Below, piece after piece: positions 1-6,530 of a stretch of DNA of 6,530 bases. The stretch's first letter is position 1. Each line of letters starts with the position of its first letter. A program made the position numbers and the translations under genes. This DNA is from Flavobacteriales bacterium (lineage in GTDB: Bacteria; Bacteroidota; Bacteroidia; Flavobacteriales; UA16). The notes below the pieces were generated by a model. That model saw only the letters and a program-made list of their open reading frames with translations, had not been told where the DNA came from and searched no databases. The stretch spans positions 1-6,530 of the forward strand of contig JAURKF010000268.1 of NCBI GenBank assembly GCA_030831885.1, in the 5' to 3' direction.

Positions 1-521
1 TAATGGCGAATTTTCAAGCCTATCTGAGATCCATCTTTACATACAACAAAGGAAGTTTGGTGGAAATCGTAACCGAGCTCAATGAGCGTGTTATGCAAAC
101 GGCCCTCGGCGAAAAATACATCACTCTTTTTCTGGGGCTTTACAACAAGGAAACACGCCTCCTTCGATATGTAAACTGTGGACACAACCCCCCCGTCCTG
201 GGCGATCATAATGGATACACTCAGCAATTAAAACTGGGAACCATCGGGCTAGGGATGTTTGAAGAATTGCCCAAAGTAGTTGAGGGAAACATCATTCTAG
301 AACCGGGATCAATCCTCGTGTGTTTCACCGACGGCCTCGTTGAAACAGAAAATACAAACAACGAAGAATATGGCACAGAGCGCCTTGAAAAGGTCTTGCT
401 CGCTTTCTTCAAAGATGGTATTTCCGTTATCAACGATACCATCATGCAATCGCTCAACGACTTCAAGGGTGAAGCACCCTACAACGATGATCTCGCAATT
501 CTAAGTTGTCGCTTCCTTTGA
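1..521 (+). CDS. SpoIIE-type PP2C serine/threonine phosphatase, C-terminal part (5' end outside window)
   Basis: This is the C-terminal end of a SpoIIE/RsbU-like PP2C phosphatase, a family that dephosphorylates serine or threonine on partner proteins, often anti-sigma-factor antagonists. Numbered from the first visible Met (position 3), it has MANFQAYLRS at 1-10, TLFLG at 41-45, the family motif NCGHNPP at 58-64, G-x-I-G-L-G-M-F near 79-86, the acidic FTDGLVE at 108-114 and YNDDLAIL at 160-167. The aspartates D110, D162 and D163 fit the metal-binding positions of the PP2C fold. The visible Met is almost certainly internal: in this family MANFQA follows the 'SGKG..AAL' segment, which is absent here. 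The two bases before it end an xTA codon, which cannot be a stop, so the frame stays open leftwards. Upstream sensor domains (GAF, TPR, receiver or membrane) cannot be judged. It ends 12 nt before the tilS ATG, so the two are probably co-transcribed. Family call is secure; the target is unknown. Confidence 0.93.
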   Translation, partial: MANFQAYLRSIFTYNKGSLVEIVTELNERVMQTALGEKYITLFLGLYNKETRLLRYVNCGHNPPVLGDHNGYTQQLKLGTIGLGMFEELPKVVEGNIILEPGSILVCFTDGLVETENTNNEEYGTERLEKVLLAFFKDGISVINDTIMQSLNDFKGEAPYNDDLAILSCRFL

Positions 522-533
522 TTGGGGTGTATT

Positions 534-1856
534 ATGAATGACAAGCTTCCCCATCGCATCAAACATTTTCTGATCAAACACGGGGTGCGCCCAACCGACA
601 CACTTATCGTGGGTGTTAGCGGTGGTGCCGATAGCATGGCTTTGTTGCATTGCTGTCACACACTCAGCTTGAATATTGTTGCTGCTCATGTGAATTATGG
701 ATTGCGCGGAGAAGACAGCGACGCGGATGAAGAACTCGTAATGACATTTTGCCGCAATCATTCCATTCCATGTGAAACACTTCGTGTAGATGATTCTCAT
801 TGGAAACTGCACGAGGGTTCAACTCAAGAAGCTGCGCGAAGTATTCGTTACGATTGGTTCAATGCGCTCTTGGAAAAATTCAACGCCACATTTACACTGG
901 TGGCGCATCACGCCAATGATCAAACAGAAACTATGCTGCTGCAATTCATTCGGGGTGGTGCCGGCAAGTCGATTTATGGCATGGCAGAAAGAAACGGCCG
1001 CACCCTTCGCCCAATGCTTCCATTCGTAAAGTCAGATATACTTCGCTATTTACGAGAGGAGAATATTCCGTGGCGCGACGATGAAAGCAATGCATCAGAT
1101 ATCTATTCACGCAACTTTATTCGACACCACATTGTACCTCTCATTGAGCAATTGAACCCGGAAATTCACACTACTATTCAGCAGCGCTCCTCGCGAATGC
1201 ATCAAGAACAGCGACTCGTTGAAAGGGCTGTTCACCAATACCTGGAGCAAGCAATTGAGATCACCGGGAATCATTCTTCGCTAGAAATTTCATCACTTCT
1301 TTCTACGGACAGCCATGGAGTAATTTTATGGAAATGGCTTTTTGATTATGGATTTACCTCCGGAATGGTTGAGCAAATAGCAGATATCTGCGCAGCTCCT
1401 GCTCGTTCAGAGGCGGCTTGGTTTTATTCGTCCACTCACTCTGTATGCATTCAAAATAGCCACATCGTATGCGGCCCTATATTGAATGAAGAAACACACA
1501 TCGTATCATCGCTTCCTGCACAAATCGGCAATATCACCTTCGACACGTGTCGGAAGGAAGACGTATCATTCGCGTCCGACTCCATTCGGCAATACTTAGA
1601 TTTTGACTTAGTCGAGTTCCCCATTCGCATTCGAACGTGGCAGGCGGGAGATCGCTTCCTACCACTTGGTGCTTCCGGAGAACAAAAGGTTTCTGACTTT
1701 CTTACACACGCCAAATTAGAATCTTGGAAAAAAAAACAAGTGCTCGTGCTTACAACACGCGAAAGCATTGCCGCCATTATAGGTCATCGAATTAGCGAAC
1801 CATTCAAGATTTCGGTGGGCAGTGTCCATTGTCTTCGCATAACCTTTATCACATGA
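534..1856 (+). CDS. tilS: tRNA(Ile)-lysidine synthetase TilS
   Basis: TilS is a cytoplasmic ATP-dependent enzyme that attaches lysine to C34 of the tRNA(Ile) CAU anticodon, giving lysidine. This switches the tRNA from Met to Ile identity so that it reads AUA codons, and the gene is normally essential. The 440-residue protein (E. coli TilS has 432) has the N-type ATP pyrophosphatase P-loop SGGADS at 29-34, HVNYGLRGE at 52-60, STQEAARSIRY at 96-106, AHHANDQTETMLLQFIRGG at 124-142 and SRNFIRHHIVP near 192-202. A TilS C-terminal domain covers about 366-440 (IRTWQAGDRFLPLG, then HRISEPFKI). I chose the ATG at 534. An in-frame TTG at 522, directly after the upstream TGA, would add only four residues (M-G-C-I) and no conserved sequence. 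A G-rich stretch (524-529) lies just before the ATG but is no strong Shine-Dalgarno. An A9 run at 1728-1736 lies inside the C-terminal domain. Identification is firm. Confidence 0.97.
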   Translation: MNDKLPHRIKHFLIKHGVRPTDTLIVGVSGGADSMALLHCCHTLSLNIVAAHVNYGLRGEDSDADEELVMTFCRNHSIPCETLRVDDSHWKLHEGSTQEAARSIRYDWFNALLEKFNATFTLVAHHANDQTETMLLQFIRGGAGKSIYGMAERNGRTLRPMLPFVKSDILRYLREENIPWRDDESNASDIYSRNFIRHHIVPLIEQLNPEIHTTIQQRSSRMHQEQRLVERAVHQYLEQAIEITGNHSSLEISSLLSTDSHGVILWKWLFDYGFTSGMVEQIADICAAPARSEAAWFYSSTHSVCIQNSHIVCGPILNEETHIVSSLPAQIGNITFDTCRKEDVSFASDSIRQYLDFDLVEFPIRIRTWQAGDRFLPLGASGEQKVSDFLTHAKLESWKKKQVLVLTTRESIAAIIGHRISEPFKISVGSVHCLRITFIT

Positions 1857-1918
1857 TGTAACCTTTCTTCCGGCGCGGCCGTAACAAATCATATCTTAAA
1901 CTTTAAAACGGCTGAACT

Positions 1919-2218
1919 ATGGTTACGACACTTAGCATACACTCCCGGTACGACATGGAAACTCTTGCGCGCATGGTTTTCAAAACAAGTGATGTACTCA
2001 ACACCGAGAAAGAACGCATCCGACGTAGCGCAAGCCTATTGAAGGCTGCCGTTCTCGATTCACTCAGCCAGATGGAAGTAATTCTCACCCTGGAAGATCA
2101 GGACTCATCCAAAAAACTCCGGTCTAGAATTATTGCCACAGGCAACGATCGTGTGCTACTCGATAAAGGTATTAGTATTCCAGTGCACTGCATAAGCGGC
2201 ATTGAATTTCCGAACTAA
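1919..2218 (+). CDS. Small uncharacterised protein, 99 aa, helical N-terminus and beta-rich C-terminus
   Basis: I do not recognise this protein by name. It has no signal peptide or membrane segment, so it is probably cytoplasmic. Residues 12-52 are rich in Leu, Ala, Lys, Arg and Glu and read as one or two amphipathic helices (TSDVLNTEKERIRR, then LLKAAVLDSLSQ). Residues 53-97 look like four or five short beta strands: EVILTLED, KKLRSRIIATGND, RVLLDKGISIPVHCI and GIEF. The pattern 'strand, acidic turn, basic strand, T-G-x-x, strand, G-x-x-I-P-x-x-x-I-x-x-I' resembles small SH3/Sm-like barrels such as the Rho-binding antiterminator Rof, but this is inference from pattern alone. It begins 62 nt after the tilS stop with no clear promoter between, and the intrinsic terminator 24 nt past its stop makes it the last gene of that operon. 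A later ATG (residue 13) is possible, but residues 1-12 run smoothly into the first helix. It looks like a real gene because of its position, its well-balanced composition and the terminator that follows it. Confidence 0.8.
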   Translation: MVTTLSIHSRYDMETLARMVFKTSDVLNTEKERIRRSASLLKAAVLDSLSQMEVILTLEDQDSSKKLRSRIIATGNDRVLLDKGISIPVHCISGIEFPN

Positions 2219-2242
2219 ATACAACTTCATATAATCAGATTG

Positions 2243-2266
2243 AGCTGCCTGCGGGCGGCTTTTTTT
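2243..2266 (+). terminator. Rho-independent terminator after the small gene
   Basis: A 7-bp stem (AGCTGCC at 2243-2249 against GGCGGCT at 2254-2260, with one G-U pair) closes a TGCG tetraloop and runs straight into seven T residues (2260-2266). It begins 24 nt after the stop codon of the 99-residue protein, so it probably ends the phosphatase-tilS-small gene transcript and separates it from dsbD. The stem is short but G+C-rich, and the T-tract is unbroken. Confidence 0.85.
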
Positions 2267-2334
2267 ATGCGTTAAAAAAATCTATTTCTGCTTCCCCTCC
2301 CGGGCTAGAATCACAATAAAACAGGCATTCGGAT

Positions 2335-2342
2335 TATTTTTG
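2335..2342 (+). promoter_or_regulatory. Possible Bacteroidota -7 promoter element upstream of dsbD
   Basis: TATTTTTG matches the Bacteroidota sigma-ABfr -7 consensus TAnnTTTG exactly and ends 21 nt before the dsbD ATG. It is well placed, since the terminator just upstream means dsbD needs its own promoter. There is no TTG at the usual distance of about 19 nt upstream, so the -33 half is missing or degenerate. An AT-rich stretch can also match this motif by chance. It is a candidate, not an established promoter. Confidence 0.35.
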
Positions 2343-2363
2343 ACTTTCTAATACTGCGAGTGT

Positions 2364-4847
2364 ATGAATTTATTTAGAAACCTGCTATTTCCGTTTGCGC
2401 TTATGCTCATTGGCATGCACCTCAGTGCGCAAATTTTTCAACCTGTCAAATGGAGTTTCAATGTGAAAACCCTGGAAAACAATGAATATGAAATCAGCGC
2501 AACCGCTTCGATTGAAGATGCGTGGCACTTATACGCGCTGAGTGTTTCCGATAAAGCCGATGCCATTGGCCCTATTCCTACCAATCTCAAAATAAACCCC
2601 AGCAAAGACTTTGAGCTCGTCGGTAAAACAAAAGAGGGTAAATACATCACCCATTTCGACCCGAACTTCGAAATGGATTTGAATTACTTCGAAAAAAGCG
2701 CGGTATTCAAACAAAAGATTAAGGCCAAATCCGACAAGCCTTTTTCTGTGTCCGGCGTTGTCGAATACATGGCGTGCAACGATGAACGATGCATCTTCCC
2801 TGATCCCGAACTATTCGAGCTGACTGTTTCACCACAAGGGGCGGAAGCAACTTCAGAATCAACAGCCGCTGAGGTTGTTCCTGCAGGCAACTTAGAAAAT
2901 CATGTGAAGTGGACATACGCGATGTCCAAAACAGGCGATAAGGAATACGCCCTGACATTTACGGCAACTGCAGATGAAGGGTGGCACATCTATGCTCAAA
3001 AACTGGAGAGTAATGAAGGCCCGGTACCAACTACTTTTTCCTTCAACAAGAGTGTCGATTTTGATTTCAGCTCCGAGGTAACTGAGCCTAAACCCAAACG
3101 CGCCTACGATAAGAACTTCATGATGAACATCGACTATCATGAAGGAGTAGCTACGTTCACGAAAAAAATTACGGCAACAAGCGATTCACGAACACCATTC
3201 ACGGGCTACATAGAATATATGCAATGCAACGATACACGCTGCCTGCCCCCACAAACAACGCACCTCAAGTTCGACCCCATTTCGCTAACCGTTGTTGAAT
3301 ACGATCCGCTCGAAAACACACAATCAAATACCCAAGCAGGCAACGACCCATTTAAAATGCCCGGTGTCGACCTCAACAAGCCTCTCAACAATTGCGGACA
3401 AGAAAAAGAAAATTACGGCTTATGGGCCATCTTTCTTTTCGGTTTGATTGGTGGATTGCTCGCTCTTCTAACACCGTGCGTTTTTCCAATGATTCCGCTG
3501 ACGGTTTCCTTCTTCTCGAAAGGGGCTGAAAAGGGAAGAGGAAAGCAGCGCGCAGCGATGTATGGATTTTTCATTTTCCTTATCTACTTCCTACTGTCAT
3601 TGCCTTTTCACCTTTCAAAAAACGTAGATCCTGAAATACTCAACTCGATAGCCACCAACACTTGGCTCAACATTGGTTTCTTTGTTGTTTTCGTTGTTTT
3701 CGCTATCTCCTTTTTCGGATTCTATGAAATAACACTTCCAAGCGGTCTGGCCAACAAGGTTGACAGCGCATCGGAATTAGGCGGCGTAATCGGAATTTTC
3801 TTTATGGCGCTTACGCTTGCCATAGTCTCATTTTCATGCACGGGTCCCATCTTGGGAACGGTAATAGGCAGTATATACAGCACCGACCTCCAGGGGGTTG
3901 TAAATTTCCTTGGCATGGAGCTATCCATGCCCGCAGCAAAAGTGAGCGCCGCTATGATGGGCTTTGGTATCGCCCTGGGTGGTCCCTTCGCATTATTTGC
4001 GGCCTTCCCGAGCTTGCTCAAAAAACTCCCCAAGGCCGGTGGATGGATGGACGATTTCAAGGTTTCACTTGGATTTATGGAGGTTGCCTTGGCTATAAAA
4101 TTCCTATCGAATGCGGATTTGGTAGAACAATGGGGCTTTCTCAAGCGCGAAACATTCTTTGCATTATGGATAGTAACGGGCGCACTTTGGGCGTTGTACA
4201 TGTTTAAAGTATTTACCTTCAAACCGGGCCAGGGCTCAAAGGGTTGGTCCAAATTCAAAATGGCGTTTACGGGATTAATCATTGTATTTACAATTCGCTT
4301 GGTGCCTGGGGTCATGCCGCCTTCAGAACTCAACCGATTCGATTTTTTGAGCGGATTTCCACCTCCTAAATTCTATTCATGGTATGATTACAAAGAAGAG
4401 TTCCACATCTATAAAGATCTTGCAGAAGCCATGAAAGCGGCTGAAGAACAAGGAAAGCCGGTCTTCATTGATTTCACGGGCTGGGCGTGTGTTAACTGCA
4501 GAAAAATGGAAGACACTGTTTGGCCGGAAGAAATAGTGCGCGCCATTCTTTCAGACAAATACATTATGTGTTCGCTATACGTGGATGAAAAAGTAGATCT
4601 TCCGGTTGAAGAGCAAAGACCCTACAAAACAAGTGACGGTCGAAACAAGATGATAAAAACCGTGGGCAACAAGTGGGCGACACTCCAGACGGAGACTTTT
4701 CATAACAACTCGCAACCGATGTATGCCTTGCTTTCTCCTAAAGGAGATTTGCTCGCGCCCATAGAACAGTACAACCCAAATGTCAAGAAATATGCAGATT
4801 GGTTGAATTGCGGGTTGGAGGCTTTCGAAAGCTGGAAAGGAAATTAG
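2364..4847 (+). CDS. dsbD: Thiol:disulfide interchange protein DsbD with two tandem N-terminal alpha domains
   Basis: DsbD-family inner-membrane reductase. It takes electrons from cytoplasmic thioredoxin through a membrane domain to periplasmic thiol proteins, serving disulfide isomerisation and cytochrome c maturation. The order of parts is: signal peptide (about 1-22, L-S-A then Q); alpha domain 1 (about 28-155, Cys pair C138/C143 in CNDERC); alpha domain 2 (about 181-311, C288/C293 in CNDTRC); a linker; the CcdA-like membrane domain (about 352-648, roughly eight helices), whose redox cysteines are C372 in LLTPCVFPMIPLT and C492 in SFSCTGP; and a C-terminal periplasmic thioredoxin-like domain (about 680-827) with CVNC at 709-712 and a likely cis-Pro at P785 (SQPMYALL). 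All expected redox cysteines are present. C344, C736 and C816 are additional. At 827 residues it is longer than a single-alpha form (E. coli mature DsbD is about 550), mostly because of the duplicated domain. The ATG at 2364 begins directly with the signal peptide. It lies behind a terminator, so it probably starts its own unit. The electron-transfer role is taken from the family. Confidence 0.95.
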   Translation: MNLFRNLLFPFALMLIGMHLSAQIFQPVKWSFNVKTLENNEYEISATASIEDAWHLYALSVSDKADAIGPIPTNLKINPSKDFELVGKTKEGKYITHFDPNFEMDLNYFEKSAVFKQKIKAKSDKPFSVSGVVEYMACNDERCIFPDPELFELTVSPQGAEATSESTAAEVVPAGNLENHVKWTYAMSKTGDKEYALTFTATADEGWHIYAQKLESNEGPVPTTFSFNKSVDFDFSSEVTEPKPKRAYDKNFMMNIDYHEGVATFTKKITATSDSRTPFTGYIEYMQCNDTRCLPPQTTHLKFDPISLTVVEYDPLENTQSNTQAGNDPFKMPGVDLNKPLNNCGQEKENYGLWAIFLFGLIGGLLALLTPCVFPMIPLTVSFFSKGAEKGRGKQRAAMYGFFIFLIYFLLSLPFHLSKNVDPEILNSIATNTWLNIGFFVVFVVFAISFFGFYEITLPSGLANKVDSASELGGVIGIFFMALTLAIVSFSCTGPILGTVIGSIYSTDLQGVVNFLGMELSMPAAKVSAAMMGFGIALGGPFALFAAFPSLLKKLPKAGGWMDDFKVSLGFMEVALAIKFLSNADLVEQWGFLKRETFFALWIVTGALWALYMFKVFTFKPGQGSKGWSKFKMAFTGLIIVFTIRLVPGVMPPSELNRFDFLSGFPPPKFYSWYDYKEEFHIYKDLAEAMKAAEEQGKPVFIDFTGWACVNCRKMEDTVWPEEIVRAILSDKYIMCSLYVDEKVDLPVEEQRPYKTSDGRNKMIKTVGNKWATLQTETFHNNSQPMYALLSPKGDLLAPIEQYNPNVKKYADWLNCGLEAFESWKGN
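2445..3296 (+). repeat. Protein-level tandem duplication of the DsbD alpha domain
   Basis: Two copies of about 130 codons lie head to tail inside dsbD, about 2445-2828 and 2904-3296, joined by a short Ala/Glu/Ser/Thr-rich linker. Shared landmarks in the same order are V-K-W at the start, W-H-x-Y-A, G-P-x-P-T, D-F, N-F-x-M, K-I-x-A-x-S-D, P-F, E-Y-M-x-C-N-D-x-R-C, and L-T-V at the end. By eye, identity is roughly a quarter to a third at the protein level and little at the DNA level outside the Cys motif. The duplication is therefore old and not an assembly artefact. Both copies keep both cysteines. Confidence 0.85.
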
Positions 4848-5004
4848 ATAGCATTTCAGGTAAATTGGATTATCGGGTTGCTGAGAACTCGGTGCCCACA
4901 CCCTATAATGCCACTATCCTATTTAACTGTTATCCTCATGGTGTGTTAATTGTTTTCATTGTCATTCTCCCTATTCTATTCCCTTTTTGTGCTTTTTTCG
5001 CATC

Positions 5005-6530
5005 ATGCTAAGAAGCCGGATTTTTGCCTGTCTATTCTTTTCAGTTTTCGCTTTTTGTTCACCTACTCTTTGGTCGCAAAAAACTGTTGTAACCGGTAAA
5101 GTAATCGATGCGGTTACGAAAGAGGCCTTACCATTCTCCCCCGTTGTGTTTGTGGGCACCAAGTCGGGCGCACAAACCGACCTGGATGGAAATTTCAAAA
5201 TCGAAACCTACTACAGCAGCGATTCATTGCGCGTCATGGTATTGGGCTATGTGCCGCAAACGAAAAAAGTAAAACAAGGAACCACCAGCATTGTCAACTT
5301 CGAACTAGTAACCACCTCCAACGAAACCGCCGTGGTTATCATCCGGCCGGATGATGGCCCCAACCCGGCTATCGCTCTGATGAAAAAGGTGATTCGCAAC
5401 AAGAAAATCAATAACCGCGAAAAACTGGATGCTTACGAGTACGAAGCATATAACAAAGTAGAATTCGACCTCAACAATATCACCGAGAAATTTCAAGATC
5501 GAAAGATCTTTAAAGCGTTTGAGTTCGTTTTCGAAGGGGTCGATACCACGCAAGAAAAACCCTATTTGCCTGTCTTCATGACCGAATCACTTTCCGATTT
5601 CTACTTCAAACGAAATCCCAAACTTTCGAAGGAAGTTGTAAAGGCTACGAAAGTGAGCGGTGTCGAGAACGAATCCATCAACCAGTTCCTGGGCGATATG
5701 TACCAAAACATCAATGTGTACGATAATGAATTGGTTGCATTCAGTAAAAGCTTCACAAGCCCGCTTTCCACTTATGCCCTGGGATTCTACGATTACGGTT
5801 TGGTTGATAGCGCTACCATAGATGGCAAATGGTGCTATAAGCTTCAATTCTTTCCGCGACGCAAATCAGAGCTGTTGTTTTTTGGGGAAATGTGGATAGC
5901 CGATACATCCTATGCTGTTAAAGAAATTGAAGCCACGATTGCAGAAGGTGCCAATATCAACTGGATTAAAGATTTCCGGGTAAAGCAAACCTTCAACGAG
6001 ATTGAGCCGGAAGTTTGGATGCTCACGAAAGATGAGCTTGTTGTGGACTTCAATGTTTCCGAGAAAAAACTAGGCGCCTACGGAAGAAAAACATCAAGCT
6101 ATCGCAATTTCGTCATCAACAAAGAGCGACCACAAGAATACTATGAAGGGTTCAGCGACATCATGGTGAAAGAAGATGCGAGCGACCACGACGACACCTA
6201 TTGGCAGCTAGCTCGACACATAGCGCTGACCGCGAAAGAAGAGCGCATCTACCACATGGTTGATACGTTGAAAAATCTACCGCAGTTCGTAACCGTTTCT
6301 AATGTTCTCAATCTCTTTATCAATGGCTATAAGGTAATCGGCAACTTTGAATTAGGGCCTTATTACACATTCTACAGCTTTAATCCAATTGAGGGTAACC
6401 GCTTGCGCCTGGGTGGAAGAACGAGCAACGACTTTAGTAAAAAGATTATGCTGGAGGGCTATGCGGCGTATGGATTCAAAGACGAGCGATTCAAATACGG
6501 GGGTGGGGCAACGTGGGTACTGAACAAAAA
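5005..6530 (+). CDS. Carboxypeptidase-regulatory-like / DUF5686 outer-membrane protein (3' end outside window)
   Basis: The frame is open to the right edge and gives 508 residues plus two bases of the next codon. Residues 1-24 form a signal peptide (basic start, Phe-rich core, L-W-S then Q), so the protein is exported. Residues about 27-103 form a CarboxypepD_reg-like beta-sandwich: VTGKVIDAVTKEALPFSPV, then TDLDGNFKI and LRVMVLGY. From about 118 it follows the DUF5686 family of Bacteroidota: NPAIALMKKVI, KLDAYEYEAYNKVEFDLNNI, the FMTESLSDFYF stretch at 191-201, INQFLGDMY and FFGEMWIADTSYAVKEIEA. From about 432 it has the alternating aromatic/glycine texture of an outer-membrane beta barrel (FELGPYYTFYSF, RLRLGGRTS, LEGYAAYGF). 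Relatives are usually about 800-850 residues, so perhaps 300 are missing. The biochemical role of DUF5686 is not established; a surface or TonB-linked role is inference. The ATG at 5005 is chosen because it starts the signal peptide; no upstream in-frame start is seen. The only cysteine after the signal peptide is C277. Confidence 0.92.
   Translation, partial: MLRSRIFACLFFSVFAFCSPTLWSQKTVVTGKVIDAVTKEALPFSPVVFVGTKSGAQTDLDGNFKIETYYSSDSLRVMVLGYVPQTKKVKQGTTSIVNFELVTTSNETAVVIIRPDDGPNPAIALMKKVIRNKKINNREKLDAYEYEAYNKVEFDLNNITEKFQDRKIFKAFEFVFEGVDTTQEKPYLPVFMTESLSDFYFKRNPKLSKEVVKATKVSGVENESINQFLGDMYQNINVYDNELVAFSKSFTSPLSTYALGFYDYGLVDSATIDGKWCYKLQFFPRRKSELLFFGEMWIADTSYAVKEIEATIAEGANINWIKDFRVKQTFNEIEPEVWMLTKDELVVDFNVSEKKLGAYGRKTSSYRNFVINKERPQEYYEGFSDIMVKEDASDHDDTYWQLARHIALTAKEERIYHMVDTLKNLPQFVTVSNVLNLFINGYKVIGNFELGPYYTFYSFNPIEGNRLRLGGRTSNDFSKKIMLEGYAAYGFKDERFKYGGGATWVLNK

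Noticed and set aside
3..521. Reading the first gene as a complete 172-residue protein starting at position 3
   Set aside because: It would lack the N-terminal half of the PP2C fold, including the usual D-x-x-G-x-G segment, and the frame is open to the window edge; the Met is an internal residue.
1857..1918. G+C-rich near-palindrome (CCGGCGCGGCCG) after tilS as a possible terminator
   Set aside because: The arms pair poorly and no T-tract follows; read-through into the next gene is more likely.
3836..4207. A 123-codon + strand open frame inside dsbD
   Set aside because: It is an out-of-frame shadow: the DsbD frame through this region carries the conserved SCTGP motif and membrane helices without interruption.
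3722..4333. A 203-codon open frame on the minus strand opposite dsbD
   Set aside because: It lies wholly antisense to the conserved DsbD membrane domain, is rich in Pro, Ser, Lys and Asn without any recognisable motif, and is explained by codon bias of the sense gene.
4950..4979. TTG, 19 nt, TATTCTAT as a promoter for the DUF5686 gene
   Set aside because: The -7 half matches only three of the six fixed positions of TAnnTTTG, so I did not list it as a feature.
4799..5011. A 70-codon + strand open frame across the dsbD end and the following gap
   Set aside because: It starts inside dsbD in another frame, its hydrophobic tail simply reflects T-rich DNA, and it overlaps the start of the DUF5686 gene.
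5005..5076. Lipoprotein signal for the DUF5686 protein, because cysteines lie in the signal region
   Set aside because: The residues around C9 and C18 do not fit a lipobox, whereas L-W-S then Q fits signal peptidase I cleavage.

Overview
The window reads as ordinary chromosome of a member of the Bacteroidota, most likely a Flavobacteriales-type marine or freshwater lineage. The support is indirect. There are no strong Shine-Dalgarno sequences. Signal peptides end in S-A-Q and W-S-Q. DsbD has the Bacteroidota-type form (CNDxRC alpha-domain motif, FTGWACVNC thioredoxin motif), and the last gene is a carboxypeptidase-regulatory-like plus DUF5686 outer-membrane protein, a family typical of this phylum. 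All genes are on the + strand. I saw no mobile element, CRISPR array, rRNA or tRNA gene.

Layout. (1) 1-521: the 3' end of a SpoIIE/PP2C-type serine/threonine phosphatase gene, cut by the left edge. (2) 534-1856: tilS, tRNA(Ile)-lysidine synthetase, 12 nt after the phosphatase stop. (3) 1919-2218: a 99-residue protein I do not recognise, helical at the N-terminus with a short beta-rich C-terminal half. (4) 2243-2266: a clear intrinsic terminator closing this first transcription unit. (5) 2364-4847: a DsbD-family transmembrane thiol-disulfide reductase with two tandem periplasmic alpha domains instead of one, preceded by a possible Bacteroidota -7 promoter element. (6) 5005-6530: the first 508 codons of a DUF5686 outer-membrane protein, running off the right edge. 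No gap between genes exceeds about 160 nt. The 157-nt gap 4848-5004 holds no convincing gene, terminator or promoter.

How the genes relate. Phosphatase, tilS and the small gene look like one operon by spacing, but they share no evident pathway (signalling, tRNA decoding, unknown). dsbD and the DUF5686 gene both act in the cell envelope: DsbD carries electrons from cytoplasmic thioredoxin to periplasmic thiol proteins, and the DUF5686 protein probably sits in the outer membrane. The visible mature part of the DUF5686 protein has only one cysteine, so the sequence gives no reason to treat it as a DsbD client.

Nothing here amounts to a clear undescribed system. The items most worth a second look are the duplicated DsbD alpha domain and the unidentified 99-residue protein.
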